Shown piece after piece: positions 26,939 to 38,611 of a stretch of DNA of 64,000 nt. The DNA is from an uncultured Bdellovibrionales bacterium (GTDB taxonomy: Bacteria; Bdellovibrionota; Bdellovibrionia; Bdellovibrionales; UBA1609), in the NCBI GenBank assembly GCA_903833275.1, contig CAILEP010000007.1:79529-143528 (forward strand). Reading direction: 5' to 3'. Under the pieces are notes generated by a model that saw nothing but the letters and a program-made list of their open reading frames with translations, was not told the DNA's origin and did not search any database. Position numbers and translations under genes: made by a program. Every line of letters starts with the position of its first letter. The stretch's first letter is position 1.

Positions 26939-27421
26939 ATGGAAAAAATCAGCTCGATCATTCCAAGTAATTCAAGAGTAACAACTGTCGATATGAAATC
27001 CAGTGGGACCGCTCGATCGGGCACACCCGGTTTCGGTCGCGATACCCTGCCCACCAAAGAAATGGATCGCCTTCATCATCCAGAAACCGCAACGCTTGCG
27101 ATTGAACGTCACAAAGACTTAATGGGGCAACGTGAGGCGGCCAAAGACCCGCGAGTTGAAATCATCACGAAGCTTTCAGATAAATTTTTTAATTCGAAAG
27201 CGAAAGAAGATGAGCTTCCTGAGATTCGCAATCCGGAGAAGTACGAAGGCATGGCCGGCATTAATATCGATGAGATGCGTCCGTCAGCGGCGAGTGGCCC
27301 GACCCGGTCAACGCCGCGTTCGCGCGCAGAATCGGCATCACTTGCTGCCGCCAGTGCCGCGGCGAATGAGGCCGAAGAAGACACGCCAATGATGGGTCAT
27401 CGACTCGACGTAATGGCTTGA
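26939..27421 (+). CDS. Unknown 160-residue protein behind a structured leader
   Basis: 160 residues from the ATG at 26939, which has AGGAGG 8 bases upstream (a GTG at 26930 would overlap that site). No signal peptide or membrane helix. The sequence looks largely disordered and charged: Ser/Arg/Gly-rich N-terminus, a helical middle (about 45-75) and an Ala/Ser/Arg C-terminus. I recognise no family. Convergent with cpaF, overlapping its 3' end by 25 bases. The leader suggests post-transcriptional control. Confidence 0.7.
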   Translation: MEKISSIIPSNSRVTTVDMKSSGTARSGTPGFGRDTLPTKEMDRLHHPETATLAIERHKDLMGQREAAKDPRVEIITKLSDKFFNSKAKEDELPEIRNPEKYEGMAGINIDEMRPSAASGPTRSTPRSRAESASLAAASAAANEAEEDTPMMGHRLDVMA

Positions 27422-28521
27422 TAGATCGTTTCAAGGCAAAACCCGTGCTCTTCGAGTGAGCTCAATTTGTAAATGCCTTCAAGGCGCCGACCCTCAGGCG
27501 CCTTTACTACGTTAATAATATATTGAATCCCGAAAAATATGAGGTGGCGAATTGCGCGCAAAGACCATTGGGGTGCCCCCATTTGCACGAGCATTTCGAG
27601 ACGCATTAGCCCTTGCCTCGGATTTTCAGCGTGTAAGCTGCCCATGCCGCCACGGTGCCCGGTTGAAAAGGCCATTAGCAGATCGCGGGCTTCATTGCCT
27701 CTCACCTCGCCGATGATAATACGGTCAGGGCGCATCCGAAGCGACTGCCGTAGTAGTTCGGCCAGATCGACATCTCGCAGAAGGCCATTAAGGTCGATAC
27801 GTGAAAGAAGTTTTGTCGATGCGTGATTGGGCAATTGTATTTCGCTGGTGTCTTCAATGCACACAACGCGCTCATCAGTTGCGATTTCTTGAAGGCAGGC
27901 GTTAAGCACCGATGTCTTGCCGCTACTTGTGCCGCCGATCACCAAGAACGAGCTTTTTGCTTCAATAATTTGACGAATTTTCTGGATCGCACTGCTCGGT
28001 GCCCATTGGGCCAGCTCGAGCGCCGACAGTGTCCATGGTGATTTTGGGTGACGACGCAATGAAAGGTGCGGTTCGCCGGTGGCCAGCGGCGGGATTATTA
28101 AGTGCAATCGAAAATCACGCCAGTAGCCGTCAGCAAACGGGCGATTGAGGTTGGCTTGCACGCGCGCCTCCGTTTGCAGCCGCTGTAGAAAGTTGTGGTA
28201 GCTAACGCGCGAAATAAACTGATCGCCGAAGCGCTCGAGTTGACCATCGCGCTCAACCCAGATTGAGTTGGGGCCGTTGATCAGAATCTCAGTTATGCCC
28301 GCGTCGCCTAATAGAACTTCGAGTGGCCCACAGCCGAAAATTTCATGTTCGATGCGGGCAAGAACTGACGGGTCGGCGCCAGTAAATCGAGTGCTAGCAA
28401 GATGGCCAAATGCGCTTTTCAAATCTTCTCTATGTTCACGCGGTAGACTCGCTATATCGATATGAATTTCATTTTGCAACTGCAGTACGACCTCGTTGTA
28501 TAGCTCAGTTTGATTCATCAT
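27397..28521 (-). CDS. cpaF: Flp/Tad pilus assembly ATPase CpaF (TadA)
   Basis: 374 residues of the type II/IV secretion ATPase family. N-terminal domain (about 1-120), Walker A GGTSSGKTSVLN (about 197-208), Asp box, His box, and Walker B RIIIGEVRGNEARDLL with the following GHRGGMGSLHAENP. Powers Flp pilus assembly at the inner membrane. Overlaps the 3' end of the secretin gene by 17 bases, so the two are coupled. TadB/TadC, which normally follow, are not in the window. Confidence 0.92.
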   Translation of the reverse strand: MMNQTELYNEVVLQLQNEIHIDIASLPREHREDLKSAFGHLASTRFTGADPSVLARIEHEIFGCGPLEVLLGDAGITEILINGPNSIWVERDGQLERFGDQFISRVSYHNFLQRLQTEARVQANLNRPFADGYWRDFRLHLIIPPLATGEPHLSLRRHPKSPWTLSALELAQWAPSSAIQKIRQIIEAKSSFLVIGGTSSGKTSVLNACLQEIATDERVVCIEDTSEIQLPNHASTKLLSRIDLNGLLRDVDLAELLRQSLRMRPDRIIIGEVRGNEARDLLMAFSTGHRGGMGSLHAENPRQGLMRLEMLVQMGAPQWSLRAIRHLIFFGIQYIINVVKAPEGRRLEGIYKLSSLEEHGFCLETIYQAITSSR

Positions 28522-29836
28522 GTTTCTTCCAATCTTTCGGCATTTTGATGTCTTGCGACTCGTCGTGTACGTTTACAATTTGAGGGGTTACAAAAATGAC
28601 AAGTTCAGATCGAGAGGAGGTGAAATTTTTCGAGCTAAAAAGCCGGCCAATGATTGGCAGTCGAGAAAGTAGCGGCAGACCCTCAGAGCTTTCGTCCCAA
28701 TTGTTACGTATCAGGCCACTTAGTACAATAGTGCGTGGCTCGGCCAAATCAAAGTGGGTTGATATTCGATTTGATTTGAGAGATGGCAATTCGTCATAGA
28801 CTTTGTCAGGCATCGAGACTTCGGTGGTAAGCTCGATGCTTACTTTGCCTGAGAAGTCGGCGATTGGTTTTATTTTAAGATAGATACCGTGGCGCTTCCA
28901 GACCACCTCGTGCACGTAATGGTTGGCGACTTTTATTGGTAGCTCGCCACCGGCAAGAAATTCAGCTTCGCTACCGCTTCGGGCGAGAAGATTGGGTGAG
29001 GCAAGAATGCTGCCGAGCCCGGCTCTTTCGAGGGCGTGCAAGGTCAGCATCACTTGTGCTTGACCGTTAAAGGCTGGCGAAATTTGGGCCGAGGCTGAAT
29101 CCGGCCACTCAACTCCAAGTTGCTGGCTTGCAGCTTTGTTAACTTCGGCCACCACAATATTGACTCTCACAAGCGGCTGTATCGCGAGTGCCGACTTTTC
29201 GTAAACTCGCGCGATGCCGAACGGCGCTAGAATTTCATCCCATTGCGGCGCTAGATTTTTAAATTCATCCGCAATAATGGCCCGGCTTTCAGGGCTAAAT
29301 AGAAAGTTCGGGGCTGGTAAGTTTTTTGCGTAAACATTCTCGCGTAAGAATTTTAGAACCTGAGGTTTAATGTCATCATCGAGGCGACCACGAAAGGTAT
29401 ACTCACCGCCGTAGCTTTGGGCGGTCTGGGCCAACAACTGCCAGTCGCTCAAGCGATGCAACTCGCCGCTGACCACGATTTGGTTGCCATTCATGGTGAC
29501 GTTCAACCCTAATAGATTTCGGCTTGCTTCTTTGAGCGCCGCGAACAGACTCGCATGGCTGGCGCCGTTAACAAAAAACTGAAAATCGCGCGAGGCGATT
29601 TTGAGAACGGCGTGGCCCGGCGTTCGCCCCACCACCTCGACATGGTTGCCCTTATCCTCGACAGAGATCACGCTATTGCCATGCACATGGGCAACCTCAT
29701 TGGGGTCGATTGAAATATCCTTGCGTTGCCCAACTGTCAGATTTAAAGTTTCGCCCCAAGTCGAGGTCGAGCCTGCGAAAATACCCGCCCATGTAAGCAT
29801 GCACAAAGTAACTAATCGAAATTTTTGAACGCTCAA
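28505..29836 (-). CDS. cpaC: Flp/Tad pilus outer-membrane secretin CpaC (RcpA)
   Basis: 443 residues starting at TTG 29836, chosen because AAGGAGG sits 7 bases upstream. A longer frame back to 29956 lacks such a site and a signal peptide. Signal peptide about 1-27, then the pilus-secretin N-terminal domain (LNLTVGQRKDISID...), a middle domain, and a C-terminal secretin domain (about 260-420) with ILASPNLLARSGSEAEFLAGGELP and LVIFVTPQIV. Forms the pilus exit pore. Divergent from metH. Confidence 0.92.
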   Translation of the reverse strand: MSVQKFRLVTLCMLTWAGIFAGSTSTWGETLNLTVGQRKDISIDPNEVAHVHGNSVISVEDKGNHVEVVGRTPGHAVLKIASRDFQFFVNGASHASLFAALKEASRNLLGLNVTMNGNQIVVSGELHRLSDWQLLAQTAQSYGGEYTFRGRLDDDIKPQVLKFLRENVYAKNLPAPNFLFSPESRAIIADEFKNLAPQWDEILAPFGIARVYEKSALAIQPLVRVNIVVAEVNKAASQQLGVEWPDSASAQISPAFNGQAQVMLTLHALERAGLGSILASPNLLARSGSEAEFLAGGELPIKVANHYVHEVVWKRHGIYLKIKPIADFSGKVSIELTTEVSMPDKVYDELPSLKSNRISTHFDLAEPRTIVLSGLIRNNWDESSEGLPLLSRLPIIGRLFSSKNFTSSRSELVIFVTPQIVNVHDESQDIKMPKDWKKHDESN

Positions 29837-29969
29837 ATCGGTGCCTCCTTGTTGGCCAAACTTTGTTGCAAAATCTGTGTCACATGAATTAAGATGTAAG
29901 ACAGCTCCTGTCCGATAGTATTTACCTCCGGACAATACTGAACTTTTGCGGAACAAATCGGAAAACTAA

Positions 29970-33659
<3,690 letters not shown>

Positions 33660-33664
33660 TTTAT

Positions 33665-33698
33665 CGAGTGGCTTTGCATCGCTAGCGATGGCCACTCG
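33665..33698. terminator. Bidirectional hairpin between metH and the transglutaminase gene
   Basis: CGAGTGGC pairs with GCCACTCG (33665-33672, 33691-33698). Inside is the perfect palindrome CATCGCTAGCGATG (33677-33690). It sits between convergent genes and covers the stop codon of the minus-strand one. There is no T-run, so if it stops transcription it is not a classic intrinsic terminator. Confidence 0.5.
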
Positions 33699-35217
33699 GC
33701 AGTGCGCCTGTTGCGAGCTCTAATAGTTTATCCAAGACGAACCTTAACGGCGCATTGGTTTTTGATGCCGTGCTTGCCGTGGCCACTGCGGTATCGATGC
33801 TATTGACCTTGAGGTCTTCAATGTTGAGTGCTGTCGAGTTTTTGACCGGCATCCAGATAAAATCTGGGTGCGCATTTTGATACCACTCGCCGCCGAGAAT
33901 CTCGCCTTTGGCGTCAAGTTCGAGATCATAGTGGTAGTGCACGGTGGTGCGTAAATCGCGCTCGGGTTCATCGGTGTTAAGGCCTCGTGGTTTTGACTCG
34001 ATGACATAGGTGACCGCCATGATGACGCCAACGATCTCGACAGCGAGAGGGTTATTTCGAAATTTTTTAAATTTGTCATGAAGTTTGGGGTCATCCAATT
34101 TGACTCGAGCCTCTGAAAGTACATCAGTCGTATCAAATGATATTGGATTGAAATATCGAAAGCTGTAGGCCACAACCGGTTGGTTCCAAACTTCGTAATC
34201 AAACGCCGCGTCGATAACAAAGGGCCTTTTAGCAACGGCGACCTGGTTAATCACCACCTGATGCCACGCCCCTGGGTTGAGATCAAAACACTCTTGGTCA
34301 AGAATGCGACCTGTTTCAGGGTCGCGTTTGGGCGACTTTTGGGCACAGCGCTGGCCGATAAATCGAGTGCCAAGTTCAGAGCGATCGTTTTTTATATTAA
34401 TGCCGTTAGCCCACTTTAAACTGGCAAGAGCTTTTAGGTCGTCGGGGCGAAATATAATTTCTTCGTTCGACTTGAAAGTATTGAGTTTGATCTTGTGGGT
34501 CGGTCGAGGCTCCATAAATGAAGCCGGGGCCCAGCCGTGGCAGATGCCCATCCAAGATTCAACTTGCCCGTGTTCATCGAAGTTACTTTTGCCTTCTTCC
34601 CAGCTTGAGTGGGCAAGAGTGTAACTGTCATCACCGAGTAGGCGATCGTATTTTTCAGCTGGTGAAAGTAAATCAATTTCAGCCTCAGCCGACGGGTTTT
34701 TGGTGAAGTATTCAAAGCCTTCTGTCCAAGTTGAAGCAGCGCCTGGTGGCGGCGCGTTCTTGTCGCGGTAGCGTCGCGCAGCCCCGCCGTTTCGAATGGG
34801 CCAGTAGTCACCTGACCACGGTTGAATATCTACTTCACCCTTGCGATGGGTATCTAAAGACGAAATATCGGTTAATATTTTTTCAGCCTCCAAAAAGTGC
34901 TCAGGGTTTTCTTGATCTGTTTTGGGTGCAAACACCACCCCAAGCCCGTGGTGCCCGATATTATGGCTTGTTTCGCGAATCGCCCAACGGCTCGCCTCAC
35001 GAATGGCATCGCGGCTTGCGTCTCGGCGACAGGCGGTAATTTTGTCATCAATTATTTCTTGCGCAACTCGATCACCGGTTTTCTCAGGCATCAAGTCCAT
35101 CGCGATTTTTGGGTCGCTTCGAAATTTATTTAGAAATGAAGTCGTGGCCAGTGCATTCGGCCCACAAGCGGTACCTAAAGCGGCAATAAAAAATATCAGC
35201 AATGCTTGAGTATTCAC
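33682..35217 (-). CDS. Secreted transglutaminase-elicitor-type protein with a Pep-13-like motif
   Basis: 511 residues, GTG start with GAGGGGG upstream and a signal peptide (about 1-25). The core resembles the transglutaminase family first known from Phytophthora elicitor GP42 (TGase_elicitor): WSGDYWP (about 134-140), GICHGWAPAS with likely catalytic Cys226, AWHQVVIN with His319, and VIDAAFDYEVWNQPV with Asp336. Residues 343-348 (VWNQPV) equal the start of the Pep-13 motif of GP42. Bacterial members occur, and the natural substrate is unknown. It could crosslink or deamidate envelope or prey proteins, which is inference. An SxACG stretch could be a lipobox, so it may be a lipoprotein. Confidence 0.82.
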   Translation of the reverse strand: MNTQALLIFFIAALGTACGPNALATTSFLNKFRSDPKIAMDLMPEKTGDRVAQEIIDDKITACRRDASRDAIREASRWAIRETSHNIGHHGLGVVFAPKTDQENPEHFLEAEKILTDISSLDTHRKGEVDIQPWSGDYWPIRNGGAARRYRDKNAPPPGAASTWTEGFEYFTKNPSAEAEIDLLSPAEKYDRLLGDDSYTLAHSSWEEGKSNFDEHGQVESWMGICHGWAPASFMEPRPTHKIKLNTFKSNEEIIFRPDDLKALASLKWANGINIKNDRSELGTRFIGQRCAQKSPKRDPETGRILDQECFDLNPGAWHQVVINQVAVAKRPFVIDAAFDYEVWNQPVVAYSFRYFNPISFDTTDVLSEARVKLDDPKLHDKFKKFRNNPLAVEIVGVIMAVTYVIESKPRGLNTDEPERDLRTTVHYHYDLELDAKGEILGGEWYQNAHPDFIWMPVKNSTALNIEDLKVNSIDTAVATASTASKTNAPLRFVLDKLLELATGALPSGHR

Positions 35218-35356
35218 GGTTGACCCCCTCGGCCCTTTTCGAATTCAAGATAGCCATCAAGACTCAGGTTTAACCCCAGGGCGAATATCAAAAGATGACG
35301 GTGCTCACAATTTGTGCGTTATGTTTAAATATTAAATGGAGCTACGCGAAAAACTT

Positions 35357-37330
35357 CTAGCCAAATACCGCACGAATCACCTGAAGGGCGATATCTGCGC
35401 GATTAAATGGGGCTGAGACTTGAAACCCTGCGACTAAATCCTTGGCTTCGCGCATTGTGTGAATCGCAATTTCAATCCCGCGCTTGAGGGCCTCTTCTTT
35501 TGAGTCGCCGGCTTTTTTCATTTCTTGAATAATTTTATCCGGAACATCTACCCCGGGGACTTCGTATTTTAAAAACTCAGCATTTCTCAGGCTGACGAGA
35601 GGCCAGATGCCCATAATAATCGGGATTTTTGTCGGCCCAACAGCCGCCATAAATTTCTTGTAAGTATCAAGATTGTAAATTGGCTGGGTGATTGCAAAAT
35701 CACAGCCCGCTTCAATCTTATAGCGAAACCGACTGACTTCGGTTTTTGCGTTACGCGCCGTTGGGTTTAGCGCCACTCCGATGGTGAACGAGGTCGCGCT
35801 TTTTGTTGAAGCGCCACCGAGATCGAGGCCGCGATTAAGTCGCGAGACGATGTGGGTGAGACCAATCGAATCGACGTCGTAGACGGCAGTGGCGCCTGGG
35901 TTGTTGCCGAGCTTTGGCGGGTCGCCAGTCACCAGCAGAAGATTGCGAACCCCAGCTACGTGGGCGCCCAAAATATCAGATTGCAAGCCAATCAGATTTC
36001 GATCGCGGCAAGTGAGGTGCGGTATGGGTTCGAGTTTGTAAGCGCGCGCCACATGGGCCGCCAACTGCAACGAACTAATGCGCGCCATGGCTCGCGCACC
36101 GTCTGGGATATTAACAAATTTAACGCCACCATCGGCGAGCTCTTGGCACCGCGTCTCAAATTTCGGAAAGTCTGTCAGGCTGGGCGACACCAACTCAACA
36201 GAAATAATTTTTTCACCCAAAGCCAGTGCCTCGCCGAGCTTGCTACGTTTTTCAAGCGCAGCCATTTCGATTTCTTCGTCGATAATCGGTTGAATCGACT
36301 TCGGCAAGGTGCGGGTGGCATCGTGCTGGTGTTGGGTCATTCGTACGGCGTTCGCAATGGCCTTAATGTGCGAACTATAGACCCCCGAATGCCCACCAAC
36401 TATGAGCGCACCTGCTTGCACAAAGCGTTTGGCAAACTTGCCGATATAGTCAGGGTTGCAGAGGTAAATATATTGATCGTTTATGTATCGAGGCAAGCCA
36501 GCATTGGGCAGCGCCATGATCGGGCGGTCGGTCAAGCGGCGGAGATTTTCAACCGCAGTCAGCATTGGGCTCGGGCCAATTTCGCCACAAACGCCAATGA
36601 CATCAATGTTTTCTTTTTCGGCTAGTTCTGCCAATTGCTCGAGCGTATGCCCGAAAGAGGTCTTCATGCTTTCATTGAGGCCGATATTTACAAATAATGG
36701 TTTCTTCGATATTTTTTTAACGGCGCGAATGGCGCATTTTAACTCATTAAAATCATGAATTGCGTTGATCGCGAAGCCATGCACGCCGGCTTCGTCGAGA
36801 TTTTTGACGACCTCGGTAAACATGGTTTCGGCTTCTTTTAGACTTGTCGGCCCAAGTGGTTCGACAAGGACACCAATCGGCCCCAATAAACCAAGCACGA
36901 AATTATCGGGGCCCGCTGCTTTTAACGCAAGCTCGGCCGAGCGACGTAAAATTTTCGGCAGGTCGTTTTGTAACCCGTATTGCTGAAGTTTAGCGCGAGT
37001 CGCGCTAAAGGTATTAGTGTGAAATATTTGAGAGCCGGCTTCGCGAAAGCCGGCGACAACTTCTTTGATGGCCTGAGGCTCAGTTAGCGAAAGCTCTTCA
37101 AAGCTTCGGTTAATGTAGAAACCTTTATCGTAAAGAGAAGTCGCCATAGCGCCATCTGCGACAATTGGGTTTTTTCGTTCAGTGAGAAGTTGGCGTAAAT
37201 CATCTGAGCGATTTTGTTTCTTCTTTGCAGGCGTTGCCGGCGCAACTTTCACCGCTGAATTAGCTTTCGCCGGGGGCGTCGCCTTTTTAGGAGCGGTCGT
37301 TGGACGTGGCGGTTTGGGCGGCGTTTTCAT
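35357..37330 (-). CDS. Fusion of homocysteine S-methyltransferase-like domain and methylenetetrahydrofolate reductase
   Basis: 657 residues. A Lys/Pro/Ala-rich tail (1-40) precedes a homocysteine-methyltransferase-like domain (about 45-335) and an MTHFR (MetF-like) domain (about 365-655, e.g. CRDRNLIGLQSDILGAH and QPIYNLDTY). Order matches YitJ-type fusions. In the first domain the zinc Cys at VIGVC (248) is kept but the usual GGCCG has become GGHSG (313-317), so two of three zinc ligands are changed. The MTHFR half would make methyl-THF for MetH, and the first half may be inactive or altered. Confidence 0.9.
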   Translation of the reverse strand: MKTPPKPPRPTTAPKKATPPAKANSAVKVAPATPAKKKQNRSDDLRQLLTERKNPIVADGAMATSLYDKGFYINRSFEELSLTEPQAIKEVVAGFREAGSQIFHTNTFSATRAKLQQYGLQNDLPKILRRSAELALKAAGPDNFVLGLLGPIGVLVEPLGPTSLKEAETMFTEVVKNLDEAGVHGFAINAIHDFNELKCAIRAVKKISKKPLFVNIGLNESMKTSFGHTLEQLAELAEKENIDVIGVCGEIGPSPMLTAVENLRRLTDRPIMALPNAGLPRYINDQYIYLCNPDYIGKFAKRFVQAGALIVGGHSGVYSSHIKAIANAVRMTQHQHDATRTLPKSIQPIIDEEIEMAALEKRSKLGEALALGEKIISVELVSPSLTDFPKFETRCQELADGGVKFVNIPDGARAMARISSLQLAAHVARAYKLEPIPHLTCRDRNLIGLQSDILGAHVAGVRNLLLVTGDPPKLGNNPGATAVYDVDSIGLTHIVSRLNRGLDLGGASTKSATSFTIGVALNPTARNAKTEVSRFRYKIEAGCDFAITQPIYNLDTYKKFMAAVGPTKIPIIMGIWPLVSLRNAEFLKYEVPGVDVPDKIIQEMKKAGDSKEEALKRGIEIAIHTMREAKDLVAGFQVSAPFNRADIALQVIRAVFG

Positions 37331-37354
37331 GAAAAAATATTATACCTTTGGATA

Positions 37355-38455
37355 TTAGGCCAAATCCACTTCAAAAGAAGCTCGCACATGACCTTTGGGG
37401 CACTCAATCTGCAACTGAGACGAATGTCTTTTTAATAGGGCCTGAGTAAGGCTGAGGCCCAAACCTAAGCCCTGTGAATGCTTCATAACATCTTCATCAA
37501 GAGTGAAGGGCTTTAAAATCTTGGCGATCGTTTTTTCAGAAAGCGGTTGGCCTTCGTTAGTTACGGCGAGTTCGATGCGGTCGCCGTCGAGCATGGCGAG
37601 CTCGATTTCGATTGAACTGTCGGCGTCGCCAAATTTAATGGCGTTATCGATTAGGCGCTCAACGGCCGCGCTCACCACCTGCGGGTCGGCCTTGATTTCG
37701 TAATCTTTTTTCGGAGTCACAAATTTTTGTTTTTTAACCGCAGCCTGCTCCGCAAATCTTTGAGTCAGGTCACCGATTAACTTTTGGGTTGAAACTTTTT
37801 TCTTCGATATCTTTAAAAGCCCGGTCTCGGCCGAAACAAATGACAAGACGTCGTCGATAATTCTTTTTAGTTTTTGTGAGCCGCTTTTAATGCGATCGAT
37901 GTATTTAATTTGTTCGTTGTCGAGATTGGTTTCGGCCAGCAATTCAAGAAAACTCATGATCACCGTCAGAGGGGTTTTCAGCTCGTGGTTGATCAAAATC
38001 ATGAAACTGTTTTTTGAATCGTCGAGAGTTTTGAGTTCGTCGAAGGCTTTTTGAAGTTGAATATTTTTTTCGCGCAGCTCGTGTGACAACTCATAGCGTT
38101 CGAGGGCCTTGTCGACGGTGTTGGCGAGATCAATAGAGTCCCATGGTTTGGTGATGTAGCGATAAACTTGGCCCGAGTTGATAGCATCGATAACTGAATC
38201 GATATCGGTGTGGCCGGTGAGCAATATGCGAATGGCGTCGGGGCAAATTGACATCGATTCTTGCAAAAACTCGACCCCGGTTTTTTTCGGCATTCGCTGA
38301 TCGCTGATAATCAGCGACACTTCATTTTTTTTCAGCAGAGCTAGACCTTCGGCGGCCGAGGTGGCCTTTAGTACAGCAAATTTCTTACGAAAAATTCGCT
38401 CGAGCGCTTCGACGTTATCAATTTCATCATCGACTAATAGAATTGTGTGTTTCAT
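37355..38455 (-). CDS. Hybrid response regulator / histidine kinase
   Basis: 366 residues: receiver domain (about 1-120; acidic pair at 9-10, phospho-Asp in IISDQRMP near residue 52, LTGHTD, and Lys in TKPWD), a short coiled coil, HisKA dimerisation helix with LINHELKTPL (about 152-161), and an HATPase domain (N box RLIDNAIKFG, G2 GLGLGLSLTQ). The G1 box reads NEGQP instead of DxGxG, which may weaken ATP binding. No membrane helix, so cytoplasmic. No cognate regulator adjacent. Confidence 0.9.
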   Translation of the reverse strand: MKHTILLVDDEIDNVEALERIFRKKFAVLKATSAAEGLALLKKNEVSLIISDQRMPKKTGVEFLQESMSICPDAIRILLTGHTDIDSVIDAINSGQVYRYITKPWDSIDLANTVDKALERYELSHELREKNIQLQKAFDELKTLDDSKNSFMILINHELKTPLTVIMSFLELLAETNLDNEQIKYIDRIKSGSQKLKRIIDDVLSFVSAETGLLKISKKKVSTQKLIGDLTQRFAEQAAVKKQKFVTPKKDYEIKADPQVVSAAVERLIDNAIKFGDADSSIEIELAMLDGDRIELAVTNEGQPLSEKTIAKILKPFTLDEDVMKHSQGLGLGLSLTQALLKRHSSQLQIECPKGHVRASFEVDLA

Positions 38456-38611
38456 GTCTTAAATGTGAGTGTAGAATGAGGTTAGACGCTTAGCAACTAA
38501 TTGGTTTTTGACTCAACTTGCAGGTCGAAAAGGTCGATATGAAAGTTGTAAGATTGGCTGTGGATTCGCGTCTTTGACGATAAGTGAAAGACAAAAAATA
38601 GGGGAGCGCTC

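Noticed and set aside
29837..29969. Cobalamin or SAM riboswitch before metH
   Set aside because: No B12-box or SAM-I core. The gap is short and divergent with cpaC.
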